From assembly GCF_003864295.1 (NCBI RefSeq), contig NZ_BDQK01000001.1:480676-544675 (forward strand): a DNA stretch of 64,000 bases, in the 5' to 3' direction. Origin of the DNA: Aphanothece sacrum FPU1 (GTDB taxonomy: Bacteria > Cyanobacteriota > Cyanobacteriia > Cyanobacteriales > Microcystaceae). A program made the translations under genes and the position numbers. The notes under the pieces were generated by a model that was given only the letters and a program-made list of their open reading frames with translations, made no database searches and was not told where the DNA came from. Below are positions 18,391 through 27,162 of this stretch, piece after piece; the stretch's first letter is position 1; every line of letters starts with the position of its first letter.

Positions 18391-18420
18391 GTAAATTATT
18401 TGTAATAATTTACCATAACT
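18384..18420. repeat. Perfect 17-bp inverted repeat with a TGT loop
   Basis: AGTTATGGTAAATTATT (18384-18400), TGT, then its exact reverse complement (18404-18420). It would form a stable AT-rich hairpin on either strand. No T run follows, so it is not a standard terminator. Confidence 0.85.
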
Positions 18421-18915
18421 TGTCCGGTAGAACCAAAAATCATAGTTTAGACAATCAATATTAATGGGGGAATAAGCTAAGACCTATTCAAACTGTATAT
18501 TGACAGATTAGGAAACAAACCATCATCCCATCATCCCATCAGTCGAATAGAACTAATTTAGATGTGGACAGCTTATCTGTCTTAAGGTTCGGAGATCACC
18601 CTAAGCCTAAACCTTTGATTATATTTATTTTTGGGTCATTATGGTAGAGAGATAAAAAAATCATTGGCCTCAACCCTGACCTATTCTTGGTCTATCAGCC
18701 TTGAGATGCCCTTGAACTCCTCTGGCAAGGCGATGAACCTTTTGTTTGTTGCCATCGTCTAAACAAATGAGTTAAAATAAAAACAAATTAAAGTCATACC
18801 GACTTCACTTTGTAACTTTTTTTTTCCTGTCTTGATATATTAATTTATAGAATTATGGGAAAGATAAAGATAGCAAAAGACTTTGAAGCAGATTTAAGGA
18901 GCCATAACAGTACCG

Positions 18916-19902
18916 ATGCCCACTGCTAACGTCAATCCCAAAACAAAACAGCCCATGTACTCGGCAGATATGGTGCGGACTTATCTGCATGAAATTGGGC
19001 GGGTACCTTTGTTAACCCACGAACAAGAGATTGTTTATGGCAAACAAGTCCAAAGAATGATGAACTTGTTAGAAACAAAAGAGAAACTTGCCGAAGATCT
19101 ACAACAACAACCCAGTCTCCAAGAATGGGCCAAGGCTGTACAACTTAATGAAACAACTTTGACCAAAACCCTTGAACAAGGAAATCGGGCCAAACGGAAA
19201 ATGATCGAGGCCAATTTGCGCTTGGTGGTGGCCATTGCCAAGAAATATCAAAAGCGCAATATGGAATTCCTGGATTTAATTCAAGAAGGTAGCTTAGGAC
19301 TAGAAAGAGGAGTGGAGAAATTTGATCCCACTAAAGGTTATAAGTTTTCTACTTATGCTTATTGGTGGATTCGCCAAGCTATTACGCGGGCGATCGCGCA
19401 GCAAGCCCGTACTATCCGTTTACCAATTCATATCACGGAAAAACTCAATAAAATCAAGAAAACTCAGCGAGAATTGTCTCAAAAGCTAGGAAGAAGCGCG
19501 ACTCCAGCAGAAATCGCTAAGGAATTAGAGATTGAACCGGCACAAATTAGGGAATTTTTGAGCATGGCCCGGCAACCAATTTCCCTCGATGTCCGCGTGG
19601 GGGATAATCAAGATACAGAACTGTCCGAACTCTTAGAAGATGATGGTATTTCTCCCGATCATTACATCACCCAAGAGTTATTACGCCAAGACTTACATAA
19701 CTTGATGGCGGAATTAACCCCACAACAGCGAGCAGTTTTAAGCCTACGCTTTGGGTTAGAAGACGGAAAAGAACTATCTCTAGCTAAAATTGGCAAAAAA
19801 CTTAACATTAGTCGGGAACGAGTCCGTCAACTAGAACATCAAGCTTTAGCCCAACTGCGTAGAAGACGGGCCAATGTTCAAGAATATCTAGCTGCTAGTT
19901 AG
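18916..19902 (+). CDS. Group 2 sigma-70 family RNA polymerase sigma factor
   Basis: A 328-aa sigma factor. It has region 1.2 (SADMVRTYLHEIGRVPLLTH), region 2 (NLRLVVAIAKKYQKRNMEFL, DLIQEGSLGLERGVEKFDP, then FSTYAYWWIRQAITRAIAQQ), region 3 (IRLPIHITEKLNKIKK) and region 4 (LTPQQRAVLSLRFGLEDG, then LNISRERVRQLEHQALAQL). Region 1.1 is absent and the length is short, which fits the non-essential cyanobacterial group 2 factors (SigB/C/D/E type) rather than SigA. I cannot assign the exact paralogue. The long leader suggests complex control. Confidence 0.93.
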   Translation: MPTANVNPKTKQPMYSADMVRTYLHEIGRVPLLTHEQEIVYGKQVQRMMNLLETKEKLAEDLQQQPSLQEWAKAVQLNETTLTKTLEQGNRAKRKMIEANLRLVVAIAKKYQKRNMEFLDLIQEGSLGLERGVEKFDPTKGYKFSTYAYWWIRQAITRAIAQQARTIRLPIHITEKLNKIKKTQRELSQKLGRSATPAEIAKELEIEPAQIREFLSMARQPISLDVRVGDNQDTELSELLEDDGISPDHYITQELLRQDLHNLMAELTPQQRAVLSLRFGLEDGKELSLAKIGKKLNISRERVRQLEHQALAQLRRRRANVQEYLAAS

Positions 19903-20362
19903 GGTTGACAACTAGCTAGTGATTTACTAACAAATGCTTGTAATCTCAATAAATAATTAAGATTAGGGGTCAACGGCCGTTGACCCCTACTTTTTCTAAC
20001 GAGTTATTAAAACTTAAGAAAAGAATTGCGCTTTGCCCAGAAGTTGTTGCACAATAAAGTTGGTTGTGAGGAAACATTTGTAGAGTGTCTAACGTCCATC
20101 GGGCGATAGAATTTTGTCCAAGATTAAAAAGCTGAGGCTAGAAATAACTGTAATTAGCAAAGCTTCAATCTCACATCTGTCTAAATTTTAAACCAGTGTA
20201 ACCATTTGAGATCAAATTTGAGCGAGTGATGATTTATCGAAGAAAGAAAAGTCATCCCATTGTATTAAGAAGAAGTCACCTATTTAGGTGATTTCAGAGT
20301 CTTTTTTATCTGGATAAGGTAAATAAAGACAGGCTTGCCGTCAATATTTTGAAGCAAAACCC
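19903..20362. other. Intergenic region with a perfect palindrome and a short hairpin
   Basis: No gene is seen. It contains the 26-bp palindrome at 19964-19989 and a TCACCTATTTAGGTGA palindrome at about 20275-20290, followed a little later by CTTTTTTATC. A small RNA ending there is possible, but no promoter was recognised. Confidence 0.45.
19964..19989. repeat. Perfect 26-bp palindrome, GGGGTCAACGGCCGTTGACCCC core
   Basis: The sequence is its own reverse complement over 26 bp and is followed by TTTTT (19992-19996). It lies about 60 bp after the sigma factor stop and could serve as its terminator. Further copies are at 21607-21626 (20-bp core) and about 36030-36048 (half copy). Confidence 0.85.
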
Positions 20363-20839
20363 ATGTTATCTAATCAAACGTTTTTATCCTCACTTACTCG
20401 TTTTTCTATATTGTCTTTGGGTGTTTTAGCTAGTTTCGGGATGATAAATCGTTCTCCTATTTTAGCGCAAATGGCTCAATCTAATTTTACCTTAGCCAAT
20501 GGAGTTTATTTATATGGACAATCTCCTGAAGCTGAAGAAATAGGTCAAGAATATTTAGTGTTTAAGGTACATCAGGGAAAAGTAATCGGAGCGATTTATT
20601 TACCCCAATCAGAGTTTAACTGTTTTTCCGGGACTTTGACTGCTAATCAGATGAATTTGTCGATTATTGATCCCAATGATGGCAAGAAATATCCTTATCC
20701 CATTGCGATGAAAGCTTCTTCTCCTGTTGCTTCCCAAGGTCAAGTTTCCTCAGAGGTTATTTTAGAAGGATATCATCGATTGACCAAAATTAGTAATAAC
20801 GATCACAGAATCCTAAAAACCTGTTTACAGCCAAATTAG
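20363..20839 (+). CDS. Exported hypothetical protein
   Basis: A 158-aa protein I do not recognise. The N-terminus has a signal peptide: a short polar start, a hydrophobic stretch (FSILSLGVLASFGMI) and a likely cleavage after SPILA near residue 36. The mature part has beta-strand character (FTLANGVYLYGQSPEAEEIG, EYLVFKVHQGKVIGAIYLPQ, FNCFSGTLTANQMNLSI). It has no enzyme motif. It is convergent with cobO, one base from its stop. Probably periplasmic; function unknown. Confidence 0.75.
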   Translation: MLSNQTFLSSLTRFSILSLGVLASFGMINRSPILAQMAQSNFTLANGVYLYGQSPEAEEIGQEYLVFKVHQGKVIGAIYLPQSEFNCFSGTLTANQMNLSIIDPNDGKKYPYPIAMKASSPVASQGQVSSEVILEGYHRLTKISNNDHRILKTCLQPN

Positions 20840-20840
20840 T

Positions 20841-21458
20841 CTAAAATTCGATACCTGGTTGAGCTTTAACTCCTTGTTCCCGGAAAGGATGCTTAATAAG
20901 CGTCATTTCGGTTACGAGGTCTGCTGTTTCTATTAATTGGGTGGGTGCGCCTCTCCCAGTGAGAATAACGTGGCTATCTTCCGGTTTTTGGGCTAAACCT
21001 GTTAAAATTTCGCTTATGTCGAGATAACCTAATTTAAGAGCAACATTAATTTCATCGAGTAGGACTAATTTATAATCAGGATTAGTAATAAAAGTTAATC
21101 CTTTTTCCCAAGCAGCACGAGCGTGTTGTATATCCCGTTGTTTATCTTGGGTTTCCCAGGTAAAACCTTCTCCCATGGCATAAAACTCTAATTGTCCTTC
21201 CCAATGGTTTAAAATGGCTTTTTCTGCGGGTTCCCAAGCACCTTTGATAAACTGAATAATAGCAACTTTAAAACCATGGCCGAGCGAGCGCAATACCATT
21301 CCTAAAGCGGCGGTAGTTTTTCCTTTACCATTGCCTGTATTAACAATAATTAAGCCTTTTTCTGTGGAAGCTTGAGCAAGACGTTGTTCTTGAACTTCTT
21401 TGCGTCGCTGCATTTTTTGTTGATATTGTTCAGGAGATAGAGTGATATTTTCTGTCAT
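20841..21458 (-). CDS. cobO: Cob(I)yrinic acid a,c-diamide adenosyltransferase
   Basis: Transfers the 5'-deoxyadenosyl group from ATP to the reduced cobalt of corrinoids in adenosylcobalamin synthesis and salvage (BtuR/CobO/CobA type). The 205-aa length is normal. The unusual P-loop is NTGNGKGKTTAALGMVLRSL (about 40-59), followed by VAIIQFIKGAW and the Walker-B-like KLVLLDEINVALKLGYLD. The C-terminal HVILTGRGAPTQLIETADLV and EMTLIKHPFREQGVKAQPG are family hallmarks. Cytosolic and apparently monocistronic. Confidence 0.96.
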   Translation of the reverse strand: MTENITLSPEQYQQKMQRRKEVQEQRLAQASTEKGLIIVNTGNGKGKTTAALGMVLRSLGHGFKVAIIQFIKGAWEPAEKAILNHWEGQLEFYAMGEGFTWETQDKQRDIQHARAAWEKGLTFITNPDYKLVLLDEINVALKLGYLDISEILTGLAQKPEDSHVILTGRGAPTQLIETADLVTEMTLIKHPFREQGVKAQPGIEF

Positions 21459-21606
21459 GTTAATTATTTATTATTGGGAAATTAGGATAAGGTTTAAGCA
21501 GTGCAGAATACAGGAGTTAAAAAATTATATTCTTATTATCTACTTATTTATAGCATTACGCATTAAGCTTAGGATATTCGTTATCCGGCGAAACTTTGCC
21601 ATCTAA

Positions 21607-21626
21607 GGGTCAACGGCCGTTGACCC
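21607..21626. repeat. Copy 2 of the GGGTCAACGGCCGTTGACCC palindrome
   Basis: A 20-bp perfect palindrome matching the core of the copy at 19964-19989. It lies between cobO and the DUF4231-like gene, both on the minus strand. Confidence 0.85.
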
Positions 21627-21653
21627 CTGCTTAATTTCGAGTGCTAGAGTATA

Positions 21654-22502
21654 TCAAGTATTTTCTTCTTGTGGTGGATTTTCTGTTTGTTCTTTGAGCT
21701 TTTCAACTTGTGCTGTAATTTGCTTAAGATGAATTTCATTTATCTTATTAATAAACTCTACAATTGCTCTTTTAGCTCGTTTTTCTTGGAGTTGTATTTG
21801 TTGAGCAGTTTGTTGTTGTTCTTCTGGGGTTTCTGAGCTTTCAGGAACAATAGGAGAGTTAAGCTCTAACACCGTATCATTGTTAATTCCCAGGATGAAT
21901 TTTTGTTGTTCTGCTTCTAAATTTTCGACAATACTGTTAGATTCTTTCCAGATAGTTTCTAGGGGAAAAGAAGTGGCAATACTGGCAACAATAGAAGCGA
22001 TTGCTGGAAAAATTACGGGTAGCCAAGCTATCCAAAACGAGGTTTTATTGGTATCTAACTTATCAACTAATACTAAAACCGGAGTCACACCAGAGAAAAT
22101 AATGGTAGACATTTGGAAAAAATAGTATAAGTTTCGAGCATTGCCTCTAGTTTTTGTGTAATCTTCTACTAATTGTTGACAGTAGCGTAAGGCATTTTCT
22201 CTCTCTAACTGAATACGACTTGTGCTTTCGGTTAAAGGTTCAATTAATTGTTCATATTTTTTATCTCTTTCTGCTTTATCACGGTAGGAGAAATATTGCC
22301 AATTAAAGAGAAATAAGAAAACAAAACTTGCTAAAAAAGCAGCATCAAGGGTAAGAAGAAGCTGATTATCTCGAAAAAATAACGTAATAATTACGGTGGC
22401 GATAAAAGCATCCAAACATAAATATTCGAGTATTTTCAAGAAGCGACGAAGCTCAATTAAAGAGCCTTGTTGTTCTAATTTTAGTTGATCGGCGTTCGTC
22501 AT
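21654..22502 (-). CDS. Four-helix membrane protein, DUF4231/SLATT-like
   Basis: A 282-aa protein. Two hydrophobic segments lie near 28-66 (ILEYLCLDAFIATVIITLFF, then a second containing FLASFVFLFLFNWQYF). An amphipathic stretch with conserved Arg/Glu follows (QLERENALRYCQQLVEDYTK), then two more segments near 128-185 (YYFFQMSTIIFSGVTPVLVL, then VIFPAIASIVASIATSFPLE). A helix with WKESNSIVENLEAEQQKFI comes next, then a Gln/Glu-rich C-terminal coiled coil. This layout resembles DUF4231/SLATT proteins, which comparative work has linked to nucleotide-signal defence. The family call is by eye only, and no partner gene of such a system is adjacent. Confidence 0.55.
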   Translation of the reverse strand: MTNADQLKLEQQGSLIELRRFLKILEYLCLDAFIATVIITLFFRDNQLLLTLDAAFLASFVFLFLFNWQYFSYRDKAERDKKYEQLIEPLTESTSRIQLERENALRYCQQLVEDYTKTRGNARNLYYFFQMSTIIFSGVTPVLVLVDKLDTNKTSFWIAWLPVIFPAIASIVASIATSFPLETIWKESNSIVENLEAEQQKFILGINNDTVLELNSPIVPESSETPEEQQQTAQQIQLQEKRAKRAIVEFINKINEIHLKQITAQVEKLKEQTENPPQEENT

Positions 22503-22597
22503 ATTAGACTAATTTTCTGGTATTAGGTTTAATGAGTCTCCTTATTTATTTTACCAGAGGACAGTATTCAGGTACAGGAAATTTATCGTCAAGAAAA

Positions 22598-23329
22598 TTA
22601 ATAAATGTTACTCATCTTAACATTCTTCTTGGCTTCTTCCGCTTCTAATCGTGCTAAAGTTGTAGCAGCATCCGCTAAATACATGGATATTGTTACTCGT
22701 TTTTGAGTATCTTTTTCTTGCCAAAGATCATTAGCATAAATCATCACTCTATTACGGTAAGCTTGAATTGACTCTGAATCATCTAATTTCATCTTAATAT
22801 TTTTCATCTGTTGGATTCCTTTAATATTATAAAGTTTGTTAGGAAACTCTAAACACCAAGAAGCAGGAATAACTTCTAATAACCACCAATTAAATAAATC
22901 CCGTCTTCCTTCTGAACCTGGAAAGATTGCATAACCTTCAAAACAATCATCTAAAATATTTAATAAAGCTTCTTTTGCTTGCCCAAAATCAAGAACTCTC
23001 AATAAATTTTTTAACACATCTAAAGCTTCATCTATTGCTTGACATCCTTCTGAATTATCAGGAAATAATTGATTAATAATTGTTATAGTATCCATTATAC
23101 GTTGAGAAAAGGAATCGATAATCGGTTCAAACTGACCTCCCTGTGATTTTGGTTGAGGTATGGAAACAGGACTTTTTACTCTAGAAGTTGCACCAATAGC
23201 AAAAGAGATACCATTCTCAAGATATACTTCAATAATGGAAACGTTAGCTTTAGGAAATGGCTTTTTTAAATAAAGATTACGAATTATCTGAGCATTGTGA
23301 CGTAACCTTGTTTTAATTTTGTTATTCAT
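22598..23329 (-). CDS. Hypothetical protein: deaminase-like N-terminus joined to a cyanobacterial domain
   Basis: I start it at the ATG at 23329 (MNNKIKTRLRHNAQIIRNLY), because the longer frame to 23398 would translate the intergenic repeat at 23341-23363. The first ~80 residues (SIIEVYLENGISFAIGATSR, then PKSQGGQFEP and RIMDT) look like the pre-catalytic part of toxin-type nucleic-acid deaminases. The expected HAE/CxxC zinc motifs are missing. The rest (EALLNILDDCFEGYAIFPGS, EGRRDLFNWWLLEVIPASWC) looks like a conserved cyanobacterial domain of unknown role. A fusion or remodelled toxin/immunity gene is possible; both family links are from memory. Confidence 0.55.
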   Translation of the reverse strand: MNNKIKTRLRHNAQIIRNLYLKKPFPKANVSIIEVYLENGISFAIGATSRVKSPVSIPQPKSQGGQFEPIIDSFSQRIMDTITIINQLFPDNSEGCQAIDEALDVLKNLLRVLDFGQAKEALLNILDDCFEGYAIFPGSEGRRDLFNWWLLEVIPASWCLEFPNKLYNIKGIQQMKNIKMKLDDSESIQAYRNRVMIYANDLWQEKDTQKRVTISMYLADAATTLARLEAEEAKKNVKMSNIY

Positions 23330-23340
23330 AACATAGACAG

Positions 23341-23363
23341 TAGGGTGGGCATTGCCCACCCCA
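23341..23363. repeat. GTAGGGTGGGCATTGCCCACC interspersed repeat
   Basis: A short palindromic intergenic element. The same unit is found after clpC (26813-26832) and after thiC (60644-60664). It can fold into a GGTGGGCA/TGCCCACC hairpin. Confidence 0.8.
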
Positions 23364-23381
23364 CCATTATCAGGTTGAAAG

Positions 23382-24137
23382 TTAAGCCCGAATTTCAACC
23401 GTACTGGTTTGTAAAGCTTCCACCAAAGAACGAACCGCCGCTACCATAGCGATAGGGTCATTAAGTTGGTTAATAGCAGAACCTACACCCACACCAGATG
23501 CACCTGCAGCAATAGCTAAAGGAACAGTAACAGAAGACAACCCAGACGCACATAAAACGGGAACTGATACCGCACGGGAGATACTATAAGCTGCTGCTAA
23601 AGTAGGGGTTGCTTTTTCCATTAACCCTAATATCCCAGGGTGAGTCGGTTGACTACTGGTTCCCCCTTCAGTTTGAATAATATCAGCCCCAGCATTGACT
23701 AAAGCTTCTGCGAGTTCCACTTGTTCATCGAGGGGCAGAATATGAGGAACCGTTACCGATAAAGTAATATGAGGTAAGAGAGATCGCGTTTTCTGAGTTA
23801 ATTCTAAAACCTCAGCAGCTTCAAAACGTCGTCCTTGGCCATAGAAAGCATCAAAATTACCAATTTCGATTAAATCTGCTCCAGCATCAACCGCTTCAAC
23901 GAATAATAAAGGTTCTACAGCCGAAACACAGATAGGTAAATCAATTAATTGACGTACATGACGAACTAAAGCCGCATCAGCCGCAATATCCACAAAAGTG
24001 GCTCCTCCAGCTTGTGCGGCTTGGACAATAGCACTAACTTTGTCCGTATCAAAATTGGTTAAGCCACTAATCACTTTAAGGGCTTTACGTTGAGTTAATG
24101 CGTTCTGTAATTGAGAATGGATAGTCATATTAGTCAT
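23382..24137 (-). CDS. ycf23: Ycf23/DUF561 family protein (TIM-barrel)
   Basis: About 251 aa from ATG 24137 (MTNMTIHSQLQNALTQRKAL); starts at 24176 and 24128 are also possible. The sequence LKVISGLTNFDTDKVSAIVQ, AQAGGATFVDIAADAALVR, LPICVSAVEPLLFVEAVDAG, ADLIEIGNFDAFYGQGRRF and GADIIQTEGGTSSQPTHPG matches the Ycf23/DUF561 family, which is conserved in cyanobacteria and some plastids. It reads as a phosphate-binding TIM barrel (C-terminal GASGVGVGSAIN). The biochemical role is not established. It is divergent from clpC and 52 bp upstream of the hybrid gene at 22598. Confidence 0.9.
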   Translation of the reverse strand: MTNMTIHSQLQNALTQRKALKVISGLTNFDTDKVSAIVQAAQAGGATFVDIAADAALVRHVRQLIDLPICVSAVEPLLFVEAVDAGADLIEIGNFDAFYGQGRRFEAAEVLELTQKTRSLLPHITLSVTVPHILPLDEQVELAEALVNAGADIIQTEGGTSSQPTHPGILGLMEKATPTLAAAYSISRAVSVPVLCASGLSSVTVPLAIAAGASGVGVGSAINQLNDPIAMVAAVRSLVEALQTSTVEIRA

Positions 24138-24332
24138 ATTGCTGGAGCGATGGTTTATTGGTTGGCAAAAATTCATCTCATCGTTAACCTGACGGTGTAA
24201 CGGGAGTCTTCTTTGGCATTTTTAAAGATAGAATTTCCCGCTCAAGAAGTAACACGGATAACAGCTATCAAAAAAGCCTGTGCTAAAATCAGCTTATCAT
24301 GGGTAAGCAGCAGATGATGGGTACATAAAAAA

Positions 24333-26801
24333 ATGTTTGAACGCTTTACAGAAAAAGCTATTAAGGTGATCATGCTGGCTCAAGAAGAAGCCCGCCGTCT
24401 CGGTCATAACTTTGTCGGGACGGAACAAATTCTTCTAGGCCTGATTGGTGAAGGTACAGGAGTCGCAGCCAAAGTTCTTAAGTCGATGGGAGTTAATCTA
24501 AAAGATGCTCGCATCGAAGTCGAAAAAATTATTGGCCGCGGTTCAGGATTCGTTGCAGTTGAAATTCCCTTTACGCCCAGAGCCAAAAGAGTTTTAGAAC
24601 TTTCTTTAGAAGAAGCTCGACAATTGGGCCATAACTATATTGGCACAGAACATCTCTTATTGGGATTAATCCGAGAAGGGGAAGGTGTGGCAGCACGGGT
24701 ACTAGAAAATTTAGGCGTTGATTTGTCTAAAGTTCGTACTCAAGTTATTCGTCAATTAGGAGAAACTGCCGAGGTAGCGGCCGGTGGTGGTTCTTCAGGA
24801 CGGACTAAAACCCCAACCCTGGACGAATTTGGCTCTAATCTCACTCAAATGGCGGCCGATGGCAAACTTGATCCGGTTGTCGGACGACAAAAAGAAATTG
24901 AGCGGGTGATCCAAATTCTGGGCCGTCGTACCAAAAATAACCCCGTTCTTATTGGAGAACCAGGGGTCGGTAAAACCGCGATCGCGGAAGGATTAGCCCA
25001 ACGTATCGCCAATAAGGATATTCCTGACATTCTCGAAGATAAAAGAGTTGTCACCCTCGATATTGGCTTATTAGTCGCCGGAACCAAGTACCGGGGTGAA
25101 TTTGAGGAACGTCTTAAAAAGATCATGGACGAAATTCGTCAAGCGGGGAATGTGGTTCTCGTTATTGATGAAGTTCATACCCTCATTGGTGCTGGTGCGG
25201 CTGAAGGTGCGATCGATGCGGCTAATATTCTCAAACCGGCCTTAGCACGGGGAGAACTCCAATGTATTGGGGCTACCACCCTGGATGAATACCGTAAGCA
25301 TATTGAACGGGATGCAGCCCTAGAGCGTCGTTTTCAACCCGTTATGGTGGGTGAACCTTCCGTTGAGGAAACCATCGAAATTCTCTATGGACTGCGGGAA
25401 CGCTATGAGCAACATCATAAGTTAAAAATCTTGGATGAAGCTCTTGAAGCTGCCGCTAAACTATCTGATCGTTACATTTCTGACCGTTATCTTCCCGATA
25501 AAGCCATTGACTTAGTTGATGAAGCTGGATCACGGGTACGATTGATGAATTCCCAACTGCCACCAGCGGCCAAAGAATTAGACAAAGAACTGCGTTCTGT
25601 TCTCAAACAAAAAGATGACGCGGTTCGGGCCCAAGACTTTGACAAGGCTGGAGAATTACGGGATCTCGAAATGGATCTTAAATCCCAAATTCGGGCTATT
25701 TCCTCGGCTAAGAAAACGGAAGGGGACTCAGACGAACCTTTTGTAGATGCGGAAGAAATCGCTCATATTGTGGCTTCTTGGACGGGCGTTCCTGTTAATA
25801 AGTTGACGGAAACTGAGTCCGAAAAACTGTTACACATGGAAGATACCCTACATCAGCGTTTAATTGGTCAAGAAGACGCAGTTAAAGCGGTATCACGGGC
25901 GATTCGTCGGGCGCGGGTGGGCTTGAAAAATCCTAACCGTCCCATCGCTAGTTTTATCTTTTCTGGCCCTACTGGGGTCGGTAAGACTGAGTTAACGAAA
26001 GCATTGGCGGCTTATTTCTTCGGATCAGAAGATTCCATGATTCGTCTGGATATGTCCGAGTATATGGAACGTCACACCGTTTCTAAGTTAATTGGGTCGC
26101 CTCCTGGTTATGTGGGTTATAACGAAGGGGGACAACTAACTGAAGCGGTTCGTCGTCGTCCTTATACGGTGGTGCTGTTTGACGAAATCGAAAAAGCTCA
26201 CCCCGATGTCTTCAATATGCTTCTGCAAATTCTTGAAGATGGTCGCTTGACTGATGCTAAGGGTCGCACAGTGGATTTCAAAAATACTCTGTTAATCATG
26301 ACCTCTAATATTGGGTCTAAGGTGATTGAAAAAGGTGGTGGCGGTTTAGGATTTGAGTTCGCTCAAGACCAAGCAGATGCTCAATATAACCGCATTCGTT
26401 CCTTGGTCAATGAGGAATTAAAACAATACTTCCGTCCTGAATTCCTTAACCGTCTTGATGAGATTATCGTCTTCCGTCAGTTGAATAAGGAAGAAGTTAA
26501 GGAAATCGCTGAAATTCTGCTTAAGGAAGTGTTTGGTCGTTTGACTGAGAAGGGTATTAGCTTAAATGTCACTAATAAGTTTAAGGAACGTTTAGTCGAA
26601 GAAGGCTACAATCCTGCTTATGGGGCCAGACCTTTACGCCGTGCGATTATGCGCCTTTTAGAAGATGTCTTAGCAGAAGAAATTCTGTCGGGTCGTGTCG
26701 GTGATGGAGATGCGGCGATCGTAGACATTGACGAACAAGGACAGGTTAAGGTGTTTCCTGGTGAGAAACAACAACCCGTATTAGCGAAAGCGACGGATTA
26801 A
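24333..26801 (+). CDS. clpC: ATP-dependent Clp protease ATP-binding subunit ClpC
   Basis: An HSP100 AAA+ unfoldase that feeds substrates to ClpP/ClpR in the cytosol; essential in cyanobacteria. 822 aa, the usual length. It has two Clp N repeats ([20 protein letters not shown] and the 88-150 copy), AAA-1 with [17 protein letters not shown] near 205 and [10 protein letters not shown], a UVR-like middle domain ([20 protein letters not shown]), and AAA-2 with [17 protein letters not shown] near 545. The ClpP-docking region contains the GLGFEF loop. Divergent from ycf23. A clear terminator follows at 26859. Confidence 0.98.
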   Translation: MFERFTEKAIKVIMLAQEEARRLGHNFVGTEQILLGLIGEGTGVAAKVLKSMGVNLKDARIEVEKIIGRGSGFVAVEIPFTPRAKRVLELSLEEARQLGHNYIGTEHLLLGLIREGEGVAARVLENLGVDLSKVRTQVIRQLGETAEVAAGGGSSGRTKTPTLDEFGSNLTQMAADGKLDPVVGRQKEIERVIQILGRRTKNNPVLIGEPGVGKTAIAEGLAQRIANKDIPDILEDKRVVTLDIGLLVAGTKYRGEFEERLKKIMDEIRQAGNVVLVIDEVHTLIGAGAAEGAIDAANILKPALARGELQCIGATTLDEYRKHIERDAALERRFQPVMVGEPSVEETIEILYGLRERYEQHHKLKILDEALEAAAKLSDRYISDRYLPDKAIDLVDEAGSRVRLMNSQLPPAAKELDKELRSVLKQKDDAVRAQDFDKAGELRDLEMDLKSQIRAISSAKKTEGDSDEPFVDAEEIAHIVASWTGVPVNKLTETESEKLLHMEDTLHQRLIGQEDAVKAVSRAIRRARVGLKNPNRPIASFIFSGPTGVGKTELTKALAAYFFGSEDSMIRLDMSEYMERHTVSKLIGSPPGYVGYNEGGQLTEAVRRRPYTVVLFDEIEKAHPDVFNMLLQILEDGRLTDAKGRTVDFKNTLLIMTSNIGSKVIEKGGGGLGFEFAQDQADAQYNRIRSLVNEELKQYFRPEFLNRLDEIIVFRQLNKEEVKEIAEILLKEVFGRLTEKGISLNVTNKFKERLVEEGYNPAYGARPLRRAIMRLLEDVLAEEILSGRVGDGDAAIVDIDEQGQVKVFPGEKQQPVLAKATD

Positions 26802-26812
26802 TTAATCTTTTG

Positions 26813-26832
26813 TAGGGTGGGCATTGCCCACC
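26813..26832. repeat. GTAGGGTGGGCATTGCCCACC interspersed repeat
   Basis: Second copy of the element at 23341, placed 12 bp after the clpC stop. Confidence 0.8.
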
Positions 26833-26858
26833 TTATTGATAGCATTAACCCTTAAAAT

Positions 26859-26895
26859 AAACGGTAGCAGATATCAATTATCCTACCGTTTTTTA
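26859..26895 (+). terminator. Rho-independent terminator of clpC
   Basis: ACGGTAG (26861-26867) pairs with CTACCGT (26883-26889), extended by A-T pairs outside, and is followed by TTTTTT. The loop is AT-rich. Confidence 0.8.
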
Positions 26896-26910
26896 TTGAT
26901 GTTTAGATGA

Positions 26911-27162
26911 AATGTAACACATTATCCTAAGTACGAATATAATGTTAATCACTGGAAAAGTGAGATTTATAACTTTCGCTTACAGTTACAACGTCGTATG
27001 ACTAAAACCTTTTATAATTATCTGAATACAAAACTGGACTCAATTTATTCTGATTCTTTAGGATTTGTACAAATTAAAACCGACAAAATGGATTGTTTTC
27101 CTTTAGAATGTCCCTATACTTTGGAGCAATTATTAGATATTAACTGGCTACCTAAATTTTAA
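26911..27162 (+). pseudogene. DUF29 family remnant (C-terminal half)
   Basis: An open frame without a proper start reads NHWKSEIYNFRLQLQRRMTK, then LNTKLDSIYSDSLGF and FPLECPYTLEQLLDINWLPK, ending TAA at 27162. The C-terminus matches the intact DUF29 gene at 61032 (NFPEDCPYSLEQLLDIDYG). The N-terminal half is missing and the frame is closed by TGA just upstream, so this is a truncated relic. DUF29 function is unknown. Confidence 0.7.

Larger units (their letters stand above)
18202..18915. other. Long intergenic region with hairpins upstream of the sigma factor gene
   Basis: No gene is seen. It holds a REP-like composite repeat (18286-18390), a perfect 17-bp inverted repeat (18384-18420) and then about 500 bp of unassigned sequence that must include the sigma factor promoter and leader. 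AAGGAG at 18896-18901 may be the ribosome-binding site, at longer than usual spacing from the ATG at 18916. Confidence 0.55.

Noticed and set aside
23330-23398. Start of the deaminase-like hybrid gene at 23398
   Set aside because: This part would translate the interspersed GTAGGGTGGGCATTGCCCACC repeat and overlap ycf23.
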